Source: Closterium sp. Naga37s-1
Taxonomy: Eukaryota; Streptophyta; Zygnematophyceae; Desmidiales; Closteriaceae
NCBI GenBank assembly: GCA_947471745.1
Contig: CANJKZ010000934.1
Span: 398,501-462,500 of the forward strand
Length of the DNA stretch: 64,000 nucleotides
Direction of reading: 5' to 3'
Position numbers and translations under genes: made by a program. Shown in pieces: positions 37,001-48,200 of this stretch. How positions within the stretch are numbered: the stretch's first letter is position 1; the number at the start of each line of letters is the position of its first letter. Under the pieces are notes generated by a model. That model did not search any database and was not told where the DNA came from. It saw nothing but the letters and a program-made list of their open reading frames with translations.

Positions 37001-38799
37001 CACCGCAGCAACGCCAAGGCCTTCAAGTCCCTGCAGCTGAGGAGGAAGGAAGGGGGAAGAGGAGAGTTCAACCCCCTAATAGGCTGACCTATGATGCGCC
37101 GGGAAAGCAGGGCAAGACAGCCCTGGCCGGAGCGGCAATGATGGTCGGAGACGACGAGGAGAGTGACTACGAGGAGTGTGCCTTCGCGTTCTTCTCTCCG
37201 GTGGAGATGCCGGGAGAACCAGCAACTCTCAAGGAGGCTTTGGAGAGTAGTGATGCTGAGGAGTGGAAGAAGGCCATGGAGAGTGAGCTGAAGAACATCG
37301 AGGAGAATGACACGTTTGAATTGGTGGAGCTACCGGAGGGGCGTACGGCGATAACGTCCAAGTGGCTCTTCAAAATCAAGTCGGATGCCGACGGCAAGAT
37401 CGAGCGCTACAAGTCTAGGCTTGTAGCCAAGGGGTACCAGCAGAAGGAGAAGGTGGACTTCAAGGAGCTGTTTGCCCCTGTGGTGAAGCCGACGACGCTG
37501 CGAACCCTATTCGCGGGAGCCGCCATCAAAGGATGGGTAGTAAAGCAAATGGACATCGTAACGGCATTCCTTAACGGCATCCTTGAGGAGGAGATTTTTA
37601 TGGCGCAGCCAGAGGGGTTTGATGATGGTAGTGGCAGAGTGTGGAAGCTGAAGAAGGCCCTCTATGGGCTGAAGCAGGCCCCTAGGCAATGGTACATGAA
37701 GCTGCGCGAAGTGTTGGAGGGGATCGGCTTCACTCCCTCAACGGCCGATCACTCCTTGTTCATGCTTGGCGAGGGGGAGCAGAGGAGTTTCATGGTGGTT
37801 TATGTGGATGACATCCTCATTTTCTCACCCTCTTCTGACCTTGTGAAGGAGGTGATGCTGAAGCTTCAAGACAAGTTCAAGTGCAAGGCCCTTGGTGACG
37901 TAAGCTTCTACCTTGGGCTCCACATCGAACGAGATGTGGAGAAGCGGTGCATGCGGGTGCATCAACGAAAGTACCTGGAGGCATTGGCTGCCAACTTTGG
38001 GCAGAGTGAAGGCCATGTGGCTACACCCTTTCCCTCTGGGTTCAAGTGTGTGAAGGGACCAGAGGAGGAGAGCGTTGGTGAAGAGGAGAGGCGCCGATTT
38101 CACTCGTTGGTGGGCAGCCTCATGTATGCGGCGGTAAACACCCGACCGGACGTCGCGTTTGCTACCGGGCAGCTGGCTAGGGTTGTGCAATGCCCTAATG
38201 AGGAGCAGGTAGCAGCTGGAATGAGGGTGGCCAAGTATCTTGGCCAAACACCGACCGTTGGGCTGCAATACTCGGCGGCGGCACAAAGGCGCCAAAAGGG
38301 CGCGGATGGTGTTGAACCCGGGCGTTTGTTCCTCACCGCCTACTCGGATGCTTCATATGCATCAGAACCAGAGGACATGACAAGTGTGGGAGGCTTCATA
38401 TGCTGTGTTGGTGGAGGCCCAACTGCTTGGGAGAGCAAGAAGCAGGTTGACCAAGCTTTGAGCTCGGTGGAGTCCGAGTACATGGCACTCTTCCGTGCCG
38501 TACGGGAGATTGTGTGGCAGCGGCGTTTGTTGGCTGAATTGGGGGAGGAGCAGCAAGGACCTACCCCACTGTACTGTGACAGCCAGGGTGCCATTGCTCT
38601 TGCTAAGAACCCTGTGTTGCATGGACTCACGAAGCACATGAGGGTGAAATGGCATTGGACGAGGAGCATGGTAACCGCGGGTGAAGTTGAGTTGCGCTAC
38701 GTGAAGACCACGGGGCAGCCGGCTGACATGATGACCAAGAGGCTGGTGGAGCAGCAGCATTGGAAGTGTTGCAAGCTGGCTGGGATGGCTCTGAACTGA
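34030..38799 (+). CDS. Copia gag-pol polyprotein (1,589 aa)
   Basis: A single frame encodes all enzymes for retrotransposition. The ATG at 34030 is preferred over any upstream start because the primer site lies before it. Order: gag; Gly/Arg-rich region and zinc knuckle CHYCHKSGHMWRDC (about residues 293-306); aspartic protease (WVIDSGATYS, about 397); GAG-pre-integrase HRRMGH with CPTC; integrase core D (VMDVVGP, about 680), D (IRTDRGGEF, about 743), E (NGIAERANR); RT (KARLVAKGY-like SRLVAKGYQQ, VYVDDILIF about 1,257); RNase H (AYSDASYA about 1,438, SSVESEYMA, LYCDSQGA). This is the copia order, integrase before RT. No internal stop is present. Expression is probably driven from the 5' LTR. 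Confidence 0.97.
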   Translation: MYGPEERGGRGAGGSGEAQAQGQPRDSAMAPMQPSLGPPRDEPRVFGLDKFNGDNFAEWSFKMENIFDHYDLLEVMEGTEKRPENDPEKSPWVRKSAQGYLLLGQALGSSQIRHIKPFQREPEKGPKAWAALKGVHAPATAAVAVVLERQMAALRIEEDEAVEEGVQKFFDLLTRLEVADLNYSELQKKTKLLALLPESWSSLIINLNCDLPRLSLEDVKRAILQEDFRRRELASADGAGAASIGRGYGRGRGRGRGGGRFGGSNFGGGRRSGGYGSDDKSYGRGRGRFDGECHYCHKSGHMWRDCYKLPDGWTPAQGQEGRGAGGGRGRGRGGRGGRGGGAANMKSGDNDKDPSDDRYPGLFYFVSTQVPAGPEKDEGFEEPAAVGKVTLHPLDYWVIDSGATYSMTPRPDLLTELEPSPVKHVTSALGQRAEVKGMGKAMFKGADGKMVGLKNVLWVPSLAANLISVRRLAKAGMDTNSKGAKTYTARLGDRILWDLHEDRDLCNEMWQIPVVPMPKERQVAASISTKDGAVGSDDGANGRAKENELKKSKPGGTSKFSEPKESGAATKEQQKGEENPEAAAEEDYGESMWGAIASAAFSNPTSATGECDWLTLHRRMGHVALPILQQLVKNEMVAGIRVKGEPDEVLGCPTCIQAKFTRFSFPSSEATAKAPLDEVVMDVVGPLKLGAAGAEYFLTIVDVYTRMTWVYVLAKKSDVAETLKTDWLPMVERQQDRLVKAIRTDRGGEFLSKEFGLWLKKNGIRHSLTMPYSPAMNGIAERANRTITEAARGLLIEAGLPDYFWPDAVRSACVAKNRALTHVGADKWVPYVEWLGRKPKVDMLRVFGCMCMALVPKHLRHNKLGAKAVWAVHLGMAQNSKGWLLWDPFTKKFLVSRDCKFMENFMYKDWKAENEAKIGVRFGEVKSSGLEHVELPLELSSGSTTTRQSSLVNGGEEANDAEEEEEEVQQVSERAPSLPSRTTSAPRIRATPQQRQGLQVPAAEEEGRGKRRVQPPNRLTYDAPGKQGKTALAGAAMMVGDDEESDYEECAFAFFSPVEMPGEPATLKEALESSDAEEWKKAMESELKNIEENDTFELVELPEGRTAITSKWLFKIKSDADGKIERYKSRLVAKGYQQKEKVDFKELFAPVVKPTTLRTLFAGAAIKGWVVKQMDIVTAFLNGILEEEIFMAQPEGFDDGSGRVWKLKKALYGLKQAPRQWYMKLREVLEGIGFTPSTADHSLFMLGEGEQRSFMVVYVDDILIFSPSSDLVKEVMLKLQDKFKCKALGDVSFYLGLHIERDVEKRCMRVHQRKYLEALAANFGQSEGHVATPFPSGFKCVKGPEEESVGEEERRRFHSLVGSLMYAAVNTRPDVAFATGQLARVVQCPNEEQVAAGMRVAKYLGQTPTVGLQYSAAAQRRQKGADGVEPGRLFLTAYSDASYASEPEDMTSVGGFICCVGGGPTAWESKKQVDQALSSVESEYMALFRAVREIVWQRRLLAELGEEQQGPTPLYCDSQGAIALAKNPVLHGLTKHMRVKWHWTRSMVTAGEVELRYVKTTGQPADMMTKRLVEQQHWKCCKLAGMALN

Positions 38800-38829
38800 G
38801 AGAGCAACATATCCTAAGGCCAACAATCC

Positions 38830-38840
38830 GAGGGGGAGTT
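38830..38840 (+). other. Copia polypurine tract
   Basis: GAGGGGGAGTT immediately before the 3' LTR. Confidence 0.85.
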
Positions 38841-39659
38841 TGTTGGTGCAACCCTACGGTTTGCACTCGGCTTGTTGTCCGTGTGCGTGAATGTGTGTGT
38901 GTATGGAATGGTATGAGGGCATGGGATAATGTATATTTCATGCTTATAATTGTGTGTGAATGTTGAGTCATGATGTCGAGTGTGTGTGTCGAGTCAATAG
39001 CGAGTTATCGCTAGACGCGTGTTACGCGGTCGTTTGTGTCTCGCGCGCGGTTTCTATTTTGTCGTGTGCAGTTTCTATTTTGTCCTGTGTCGAACGTTTG
39101 GCGTGTCGCAGGTGTGTGCAGCAGACCCATCAAGAACTCAAGGATGAGTTTGTGATGAAGAGCCCGAGCCTTGGTGTCAAGCCTCAAGTGATTTCGAAGC
39201 TCGCCAAAAGGGTACACCTCAAGATATTGAAGATAGTTACATTACTTTGTGTAGTGTAACATTTCACTTGGTGTAGGCCCTAGTGAAGGGTAGTTTCGAG
39301 ACCCTTCGTGGTTGGGGACAGTGTGGCACTGTTCCACATCACTGTACCTCGGCTCTTGGGGTTTGTAGGAGCTGGGAGTCATTCCCAACTCGTAACTCTT
39401 CCTATCTTGTGTTCTAAGACTATAGTGGCTGCCATAGTACCGTTCGTTCAAACCGACGCTGTGTCGTCAATTCTTTATCAAATCGTGCAATCTAAATTGA
39501 TAATTGTAGACGACGTGAAGACGCTCCAGATCCAATTTGAATCAAGTCATTTGCAGCTGTGAGCAGAACGCTATCAACGTTTGAAGCCGCTGTGCAGAAA
39601 TCCGTCTGTGCTCTCTATCTTTCGTTTTAGGCACATTCAAGCCTATTGTGACTATAACA
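38841..39659 (+). repeat. Copia 3' LTR (819 bp)
   Basis: Direct repeat of 33184-33996 and same family as the solo LTR at 51337-52155. Confidence 0.95.
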
Positions 39660-42600
39660 AACAAGACCTAACTGCACACAACACCTCTGGTGGTCACTAG
39701 GCGGAAGGGCCTTGTCTGCAGTGTTGGCCTCGGACTCCACAAAGTCGAAGCGAGCCTGTCCACGCCTCTGCAACTCTCGCAGAAGAAAGTACCTGACGTT
39801 GATGTGCTTCACTCTGCTCTCCAGTCACGGCTCTCGACAGAGGAGAATCGATGCCTTGTTGTCAGTGAACAAGGCCGGCGCAGAGCTCTGCCGCTCACCA
39901 AGGTCAGTGAGCAAGAAGGTCCACCAGTGCAGCTCCTGTGCAGCCATGACTCCAGCGTAGATCTCAGCCTCGGCGGTAGAGGTTGAGACCGAGGAGGAAC
40001 GTGTGGACCTCCACGAAACAGCTCCACATCCCAGGCTGAAACAGTACCCCTGAGTAGACAGGTGAGTCTCGGCGTCGTCAGCGTAAGAAGAGTCACAGTG
40101 ACCAGTAAGTACGACAGACTGCCCCCCTCCAAGAACCAGCCCCATGCCTGATGTCGTCGCTAGGTACTTCTCCACCCTCACAGCAGCTGTCCAGTGAGCA
40201 GGACGGTGTCTCCCTAGCGCAACAAAGCGAGCAAGGATGCTGAGAGGGAAGGCGAGGTATGGGCGAGTACAAGTCATCAGGTACATGGGGCAGCCCACAA
40301 GCTCTGCGTAAGGACCACTAGGCTCAAACGACTCGTCAGGATAGGGACCAGTGAGTCTGTGGTCAACGGCAAGAGGTGTGCGCTGTACTGTGGAGTGTTG
40401 AAGCTCGAACCGCTGAAGGACCTGCTGCACCATGTGTGACTGTGAGAGTGTAATGGTGCGACCGGCTTTGTCCCCGGTGATCTGCTGACCAAGGTAGTGG
40501 CGCAGCTCACCAAGGTCAGTGCATGTGTGTCTCTTCTGCAGTTTAGACTTCACGTCAGCGAAAGGAACCCTGTCAGCAGTGGCGAAAACCAAGTCGTCGA
40601 CATAGACCAGTACAAAGAACGGTGTGGAGCCACGACGAACGAACAGCGACAGGTCGGCAGAAGACGGCTGGAAACCGAGGTCAGACAAGGTAGAGTGAAG
40701 GGTGTCGTGCCACTCACGAGGAGCCTGACGGAGACTGTAGACCGGTCACCTCAGCCTCCACTGGGTCCCAGGAGGGAAAGTGCAAGTGAAGGCAGAGGGA
40801 CGACGCAGCCAGACCTCCTTGTGTAGACTACCCTGAAGGAAGGCAGTGGAGAAGTCGAGAGAGTGTAACTCGTAGTCTCTCTGTGCTGCTACGTGCAGTA
40901 ACACCTGAAGAGTGGTCATCTTCGGGGTAGGCGCGAAGGTCTGAAAGAAGTCAACTCCCTCGTGCTGACTGAAACCTCTAGCCACATAGCGCGCCTTGAA
41001 GACCGAAGGAGATCCCGGTGGCCGCTTCACTCTGAAGATCCACATGCCATCGACTACGTTCGCCCCAAGGGGGGGAACCTCGTCGACGTAGGTGCCTGTG
41101 GATGTGTAGGAGGTCATCTCTGAGTCCATGGCAGCTCTCCACTGAGAGGCACAAGGTCCTGACACTGCCTCAGCGTAAGTGCGAGGAGTCGGTATGTTAA
41201 GGGCGTCGGGGTATCCCTCAGGGGCGAGCAGCATGGCACGGAGATGAGGGGAAGCGGCTGCCAAGAACTCCAGCTCAAACTGCCTGTCCTCTAGGGCGTC
41301 ACAACCAAGGGCTGACTCACCCCTGACGGCCATAGGAATGGTAGGAGGAGCAGCCACGAGACTAGTGGCGTAGTCAAGGCAGCGAGTAGAGGCAAACTCA
41401 GTGACTGCGGCAGTAAGAATGGAGACAAATGACAGAGAAGCACGGGGGTCGGTAACAAGAGAGGCAAGAACACGAGTGAGAATAGGACGGAACGCGCGGT
41501 AGTAGTCAGTGACAGGAGTAGAGAGGGAAGCAGTGAGGGCTGACTCAGGGGGAGAAGGAAGCACAGACGGCGACAAACGAGGCGGACTAGGACGGAACAG
41601 GACAGTACGAAGGTCAGTGAGAGGGACAGGGGACAAGGGATGAGCACGAGGAGAACGAGAAGTCCAAGCGTGAGAAAGAGGAGGGGACAACGGAGGCTGA
41701 GAACGGGGGAAAACAGTTGGGGCATAGTCAGGAGGAGGAAACGTTGGACCGTAGACAAGGGGAGAGGGGGAGGGGGTAGGAGAAGGAGAGGGGAGACCGA
41801 GGGTCCGAAGACCAGAGACAGGAGGCAGAGGTGGCAGCTGCTGCTGCTGCTCCTGTTGCGGCGGCTTTTGCTGCGGTTGCTCCTGCTGCGGCTACTGCTG
41901 CTGCTCCTGTTGCGGTGGCTGCTGCTGCGGCTGCTGCTGCAGCTTCTGCGCCTGCTGGTGCTGCTGCTCCTACCGCTCCTCCAGCTGCTGCCGCTCCAAC
42001 TCTCTCTCCTCTCGCTCCAACTCCAGCTACTCCTCACGTGCACGGCGAACACGGGCCTGGTGCCGGGTCGGGTAGGGGTGGGGGGGAGGAGTAGTGTCCG
42101 GGGCGGTGGTAGCCCCACGACCGCTCTCCAAAGCACCAGTCGCACCACCCCTAGAGCCAGCACCACCAGCAACAACGCGGCCAGTCCCAGACTCTCCAGG
42201 TCCCGTAGTGGGCGCACCCGCACCCCCAGTCGTAACACCCCCAGGGACAGCGCGACTAACACCAGCTCCCCGAAGACTAAAACCTCCTGCAGACTCGGGC
42301 TCAGCTCCAAATCCAGCACCCCCGGAACCAGAACCTCGTGGAGGCACACTCTTAGTTCCAACTCCAACCCCTCCAGAGGTAGCACCTCCAGGGTCCGCGC
42401 TACGGACACCAGCACCCTCACGGTCTGTAGTAGCATGTGGAGGAAGTGCTGACGGCTGCTGCGGTGACTGTGAGGAGGACTGCGGAGAAGGGGACGAGAC
42501 CTGAGGGGCTACCGAGAGGAAGGGGGGGGGGTAGCGTGTGACACACCTGACGGGGTTGGACCAGGGGGGGGGAGGCTGTACCTGAGGAGCCGGAGGGGGA

Positions 42601-45297
42601 ATGGGAGTCAGGAAGAGAGGGGGAGGAGGAATCGGGAGACCTCGACAGGGGTACCTAGTGTAGTAGAGGACTGACTCGTCAATACGGACGTCAGGGGAGT
42701 CAAAGAACCGGTGAAGGGGATGGTGGTAAAAGGTGAAGCCAGAGGTGTCCTTGGGGAAACCAAGGAAGACACAGGGAATGGCGCGAGGCAAGATCTTGTC
42801 CGCGGAGGTGTCACGAATAAGTGCCAAGCAGCCCCAGACACGAAAACACGACGCAACACCAGGGGACCCAGTCCAAAGACTGGTCGGTGAAGCCCCTGGC
42901 CGGGAGACACGTGGCCAGAGGTTCAGCTGGTAAGTGGCGTACCGAACTGCGCAGGGCCACAGAAAATGGGGCGCACGGGCGTGAATCATGGAGGTACGTG
43001 CTATATCCATGACCAAGCCTATGCGGCACTCAGCAACCCCATTCTGCTGCTCTCGAGAACGCCGGAGCAAAACTCACCCCCACGGTCGGAGTGAAGACAA
43101 CTGATACGACGGCCACGAGTGTCCGCAGTGGTAAGCAACCACCAGACCAGCGTAGAAGTCACCTCGGACTTCTTCGCCAGTGGGAACACTGTGGTGTAAC
43201 GAGAGTAGTCGTCAACGACCACCAGAAAGAAATTCTCACACTCAGGGCCAAGGCTCGAGGCAGGGCCCCCAACGTCCAAGTGGAGAGTCTCGAAGGGCTC
43301 GGTGGTCGGACGAAGGGAGGAGGAGTGAGGGGTGGCGCGCAGCCGACCCTCAACGCAAGGGGCGCAAGGTGGTGCAAGCGAAGGCGGCAGCGACAGCAAG
43401 ACTCGCGGGAGGCCTAAGACGAGACGCTGACTAGCCATAGTGCGTAGGCGAGGAATGGACGGGTGACCAAGGTGTTACAGAACGGTGGGGTGGGCAAGCG
43501 ACCGACACGAGCAAGACGCAGCAATCGGACCAGATGCTGGAACCCTACCAGACGCGTCTACCTGTTGGGAGGTGGCAACCTGGTGAGACGCGAGGACCTA
43601 ACACGGGACAGTGACAGGGGTCGGAGGCAGCTACTGCTGCTGCTGCCTCTCTCGGGGGCCAGTGTGAAGTGTGTAGAGACCAGAGCCTGGCTCAGCATGA
43701 AAGGTGGCCAGGGGCGCGTACGTGTCACCGTCTGCACAGGTCGCAGTGTCCCCAGAAGGCTCAATCCAAACACCCACGTGAGTGTCCACGAGCGGCCTCA
43801 CACCCACCAAATTCCTGGAGAACGAGGGGACGTGAAAGCCGGCCAGGAAACCCGAGGGAACAGCCGGACACAGAAGCGTAGTAGTGTAGCGAGCAGTTAC
43901 TGGTCCCGAAGTGGGATCAGCCAGTGCTACAGAGACCGGCGCAAGAAGCAAAGTAAGCGTCGTGTGGTCGCGGAAGAAACAGTGTGAAGCTCCAGAGTCC
44001 ATAGTGAAAGACAACGATGCATCCTCCGGAGCAGCTCTTGGACTAGTGTCTACACAAGTACCTACACTAGCAACAGGCATCTCAGCAACACTAGCACCTA
44101 AGTTAAAAACACTCGAGTAAACAGAGTCAGAAGCACTAGAATCAAGAACACCATACATAGCATGAGGAGTTCCTAAGAGATCAAGCAACTGAGAAGCAGA
44201 CATGCTCCACAGGGCAGCACCGTGCGAGTGAAGAAAAGGAAGCCACTCAGGGGTAGGGCCGTCGACGCCGTAGGCCGCACGAAGAGTGTCAGTGAGCTGA
44301 GCAAAGCACTGAACCAGGGTGTGGCTGTGCCCACAGGAGAGGCCTCGGCGAGTACCTATCTGGACGATATAGGTGCAGGGAGGGTGGACGGCACTGCGCG
44401 ACAGCTGACGCGGTCCTGACCCCTTCCCCGGGGGCTGCTGCTGCGGTGGCTGCTGCTGTCGCTGAGTCAGGTACCAAGCTGCCACTCCAGCACCTGTAGT
44501 CGGCAGTCCAGCAGGCGTCTGACGTCCCCGAGCGTCACCTCCACCAGCTGCAGCAGGCGAGTCACTAGGCGCTGCACGAGGCGCTCCTCCAACTCCTGCA
44601 CTCCCGCCACCGCCACTCGTCACGCCACCTCCGCCACCTCCGCCGCCTCCGCCCGTACCCTGACCGCCCCTCCTGCCACTCCTACCCCTAGACCGCGAAG
44701 AAGTCGTAATAGCAGCTGCGGTCACGTCAGTAGCGGCAGTGGCGAGGGAGGCAGTAAAGGTGGGCAGCTGACACCCGTGAAACAGTGGAGGGGCCACAGC
44801 CCCAGAGGCGGAGGCTACTGAGCGGAGGTTGCTCTCGACGTCCTTGAGGGCAGACTCAAGAACCTCAATAGTGAGCTCGCTAGGGTGCTTCAGAAGAAGC
44901 GCGTGGCGAACCGAGGCAAGGCGGTCAGAGAGGCTAGTGGCAATGAAATAGATAGTAATCGCCATGGGGGGAGGGAGCATTGCAAGCAGTGCGTCAGTGC
45001 AGGCAGCGCGGTAGCTAGAATCGAGCAAGCGCAGGTGAGCGATCAAGTCAGCAGAGCGCTCAAACGAAGCGAGGTCAGGAAACAGGAACGGGAGGAAAAG
45101 TCGACCAAGAGAGACAGTGGTGGGAGTAGCGTAGTGGGCCTTGATCGCAGTCAGGAACTCACTAGCAGTGCGAACCTAAGTGAAGTGGGCAACCTCAGAC
45201 TCAGGGAGGAGGTTGCTAAGGGCGATGTAGGCCGCAGCGTCACGCGACTTCTACGCTGTCATGTCAGCAAGCTGGCGTGCATAACGGTCTCTGGCCT
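39660..45297 (-). pseudogene. Older Ty1/copia element, gag-pol decayed and 5'-truncated
   Basis: Read on the minus strand: gag (WKSRDAAAY-like, LSNLLPESEVAHF) with TAG stops at 45251-45253 and 45176-45178. Next a Gly-rich nucleocapsid region, protease FTMDSGASHCFF near 44000, and a TAG at 43631-43633. Integrase follows (LGHPSIPRLRTM, APCVEGR, LHLDVGGPASS, LHSDRGGEF, then a frame break, then NGVAECR). A long Pro-rich linker (about 41700-42550) precedes RT (FRVKRPPGSPSVFKARYVA, LVYVDDLVFA) and RNase H (GHCDSSYADD, STAEAEIYAG, FTDNKAS). The frame ends at the copia insertion. Across that insertion the next codon is TGA, restoring a normal pol end. A likely 3' LTR is at 32399-32954; no 5' LTR is seen, and the 5' side joins the giant ORF directly. 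Confidence 0.88.
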
Positions 45298-48200
45298 ATG
45301 CTGGCATGTGCAGGCATGTGCATAGCAGCCGCACCAGCAACAGAATCAGTATCACCACTGCACGACGTCGCCAGCGAGAATGGATCAGAAGCAGCAGCAG
45401 GAGCAGCGGGAACAGCAGGAGCAACAGGAGTAGCAGGAGCAGCAGCAGCAGCAGCATCATCAGCAGCTGTAGTGACAGGCAGCAGTCTTGCGACAGCAGA
45501 AGAGAAAGAGGTGGTGGAGAGAGGGGCGGAGAAAGATGGATGAGAGGGAGGATTAGGAGGAGGAGGAGAGGTAGAAGCAGGAGGGGGGGATGGAATTATC
45601 TTAAGGCGGAGGAGAGGAGCAATAGGGGTTACCAAGGGGCTCTTGGCAGGGGATGCTAAGGGGGAAGATGGTACAGGGGATGCCAGAGGGGATGCCAGAG
45701 GGGATGTTGGGGATCGCTGCTCCTTGGAATTCGAGCCCAGAATCCTCTTCTCCTCTCTGATTGGTGTAAGAGCAGTCCAGCTCACAGACCTGCCTCGTTC
45801 CATACTGCCTTGAGGCCTGCCTTGCTGCTGCACGCTGCCTTGAGACTCTGATTCCTCTGAATCTAGGCCAGATCGCTCCACGCTACCTTGGGGCTTTGAT
45901 TCGTGAGAGTCTGTGCCCAATCCCTCCTCCTCCTGGATCGGAGAGAGAGTGGTCCACCTCACAGATGTCACTCGCAGCTTCCTCGTGGCCGGCTCGCTTT
46001 GGAGAGGAAAGGGGAGACGAGGCCTTGGAAATGGAGGAGCAGTAGCACCTTTAGTCAGAGACGGTTTCTGAGGCGCCTCACAAGCTGCAATGGCTGTTTC
46101 ACCAGAAGAAGAAGCAACTGTGCTCGGTGCAGCCCCAGAAGCAGCAAGAGTTACCAAAGTTACCAAAGCGGCGGTATCAGCTGGACGCATTTCCCCTGCT
46201 CCAATTCCTCCCCCTCCTCCACTTACCCCCCCTTCCTTGGGGTTTAGGGTTGTTGAATTCGTGCCTTGTGCCTCACCCTGCCCCATCACTTTGAGTGCCT
46301 TGTGAGCCGACTCAGGAAATGACTCGGTAGTGGCTTCTTTTGCCGTGCACTGCGTTTGCTGTTGCCCCCCAAAAGCCTCCTTTTCTTCGGGTGTCTCAAC
46401 GTTTTTGGCTGCCTCGACCGTTCCAGTGGCCCCTGACTTTCCATCCGCTTCATTCCGTTCAGCCTCCTCCTCTCCTGCTGTAGCCTCCTTCGCTTCAGGA
46501 GTCTCAACGTTTTTGGCTGCCTCGACCGTTCCAACGACCCCTGACTCTCCATCCGCTTCATTCCGTTCAGCCTCCTCTCCCGCTGCATCATCAGCACCAC
46601 TCAATGAATCAGCACCAGTTGGCGAGTCAGCACGTGTTGGCGAATCAGCGGCAGCGCCACTTGGCGAGTCAGCATGTGTTGGCGAGTCAGCGTCAGCGCC
46701 ACTTGGCGAGTCAGCACTGACTGGCGAGTCAGGGTCAGCTCTTGAGTCAGCACCACTTAAGAACGACTCAGGAGGTGATGACAGGTCAGCAACCCAGGAC
46801 ACGTCAGCAGCAGCATCAGCCGCAGCAGTGGCATCATCAGCACCATCACGAGCAACCGCCTCCGTGCCAGAAACAGCAGCAGCTGCAAAAACCGCTGAAG
46901 ATACCACAGCAGAAGATACCACAGCAGCCACAGCAGCAGGAGCAATACCACCTGCAGCACTTGCTGCTGCTAACTTATCAGTAGAACCAGCAGTGGTAGC
47001 AGACGCACCAGCAGCAGATCCACTACCCCCAGTGCCAGCAGCAGCAGCACCACCCAGTACACTTGTACCAGTGCCATTGCTTCCCCCGCTAGCAGCACAC
47101 CCAAGCCACCCCCGCAGTCGGCTCGTCTCCTCCGCCAGCTGGCGCATCGCCATTCGCTGCTGCTGCAGCCTGCTCCGAAGGTTCTGCAGGCTGTGCAGGC
47201 TGTGTTGAGTGGCAATCCGTGCGGCTAGAGCGGGGGAGAGGGGGAGAGAGGGGGGCTGTGATCCGGGGGTGACGAGGGAGGTAGGTGGTGGTGAGTGGCT
47301 GTGTTGGGTGGCAACCCTGGCAGCTAGGGCGGGGGAAAGGGCGAGGGAAGGGGGCGGTGGCGTGGGGGCGAGGGCGAGAGAGGGGGGTGGTGGTGTGGTG
47401 GGGGTGACGAGGGAAGGAGGTGGTGGTGAGGGGCTGTGCAGGCTGTGTTGGGTTGGCATGGGGGTGGTGAGAGCAGGGGAGAGGGTGAGGGAGGGAGGTG
47501 GGGCGGGGGAGAGGGTGAGCGAGAGGGGTGGTGGTGTGGGGGTGACGAGGGACGGAGGTGGGTCAGGAGAAGCAAGGGCGAGAGTGAGAGAAAGGGAAAA
47601 TGTGGAGGAGGGGGAGGTGGATGGAGGAGGGGAGAGGCACAAGGATAGAGGTGGTGTGACTGTCCCTTCTGAAACGCCTGATGCTGCTGGTTTTGTGGTT
47701 GCAATGCTTCCCTCTGAAAGGCACGGTAAAGCGACCTTTACCTCACTTTCCAATGTTCCTGCGTGACCATAATCATAACCACTCTCCTCACCACCTGATT
47801 CTTCTCTCTCTTCCTCTCCTTCAGCTGCCGCTGTGCTTTCCTGCAGCCCTACCCACTCACACCCTGTCTTTCTCTCTGCACCCTCCTCTTCCGCATCTTT
47901 TCTCTCACACTTCTTCTCATCCTCCTCCTTCACCTCCTCCTTCACTTCCTCCAAGAAGCTTGCTTCCCCAACCTTCACTTCCACATTTTCCTCCTTCCCT
48001 GTCTCCACTTCTCCCCCCTCCTCCTCCTGCCCATCCTTCCTCTCCTTTTCTTCCTCCTCCCTTTCCCCCTTTACCCCCAATTCACTTCTCTCCCCTTCAC
48101 CTCCCTCACCCTCAATGGTCGTCTCTTCTTCCATCTCCACTGATACTGCTACAGCCGGCCCATCGGTCTCAACCTCTGCAGGGAAACTTGCTGCTACGTC

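Larger units (their letters stand above)
33184..39659 (+). mobile_element. Intact Ty1/copia LTR retrotransposon nested in an older copia
   Basis: LTRs 33184-33996 and 38841-39659 start TGTTGG and end ATAACA. A perfect 5-bp target duplication, AACAA, flanks the element (33179-33183 and 39660-39664). The LTRs differ by about five substitutions and one 6-bp indel, so the insertion is recent. Primer site, purine tract and one uninterrupted gag-pol frame are all present, so it looks potentially active. Confidence 0.97.

Noticed and set aside
41640-42504. Plus-strand Pro/Thr- and Leu-rich frames
   Set aside because: Antisense to the Pro-rich linker of the older copia element.
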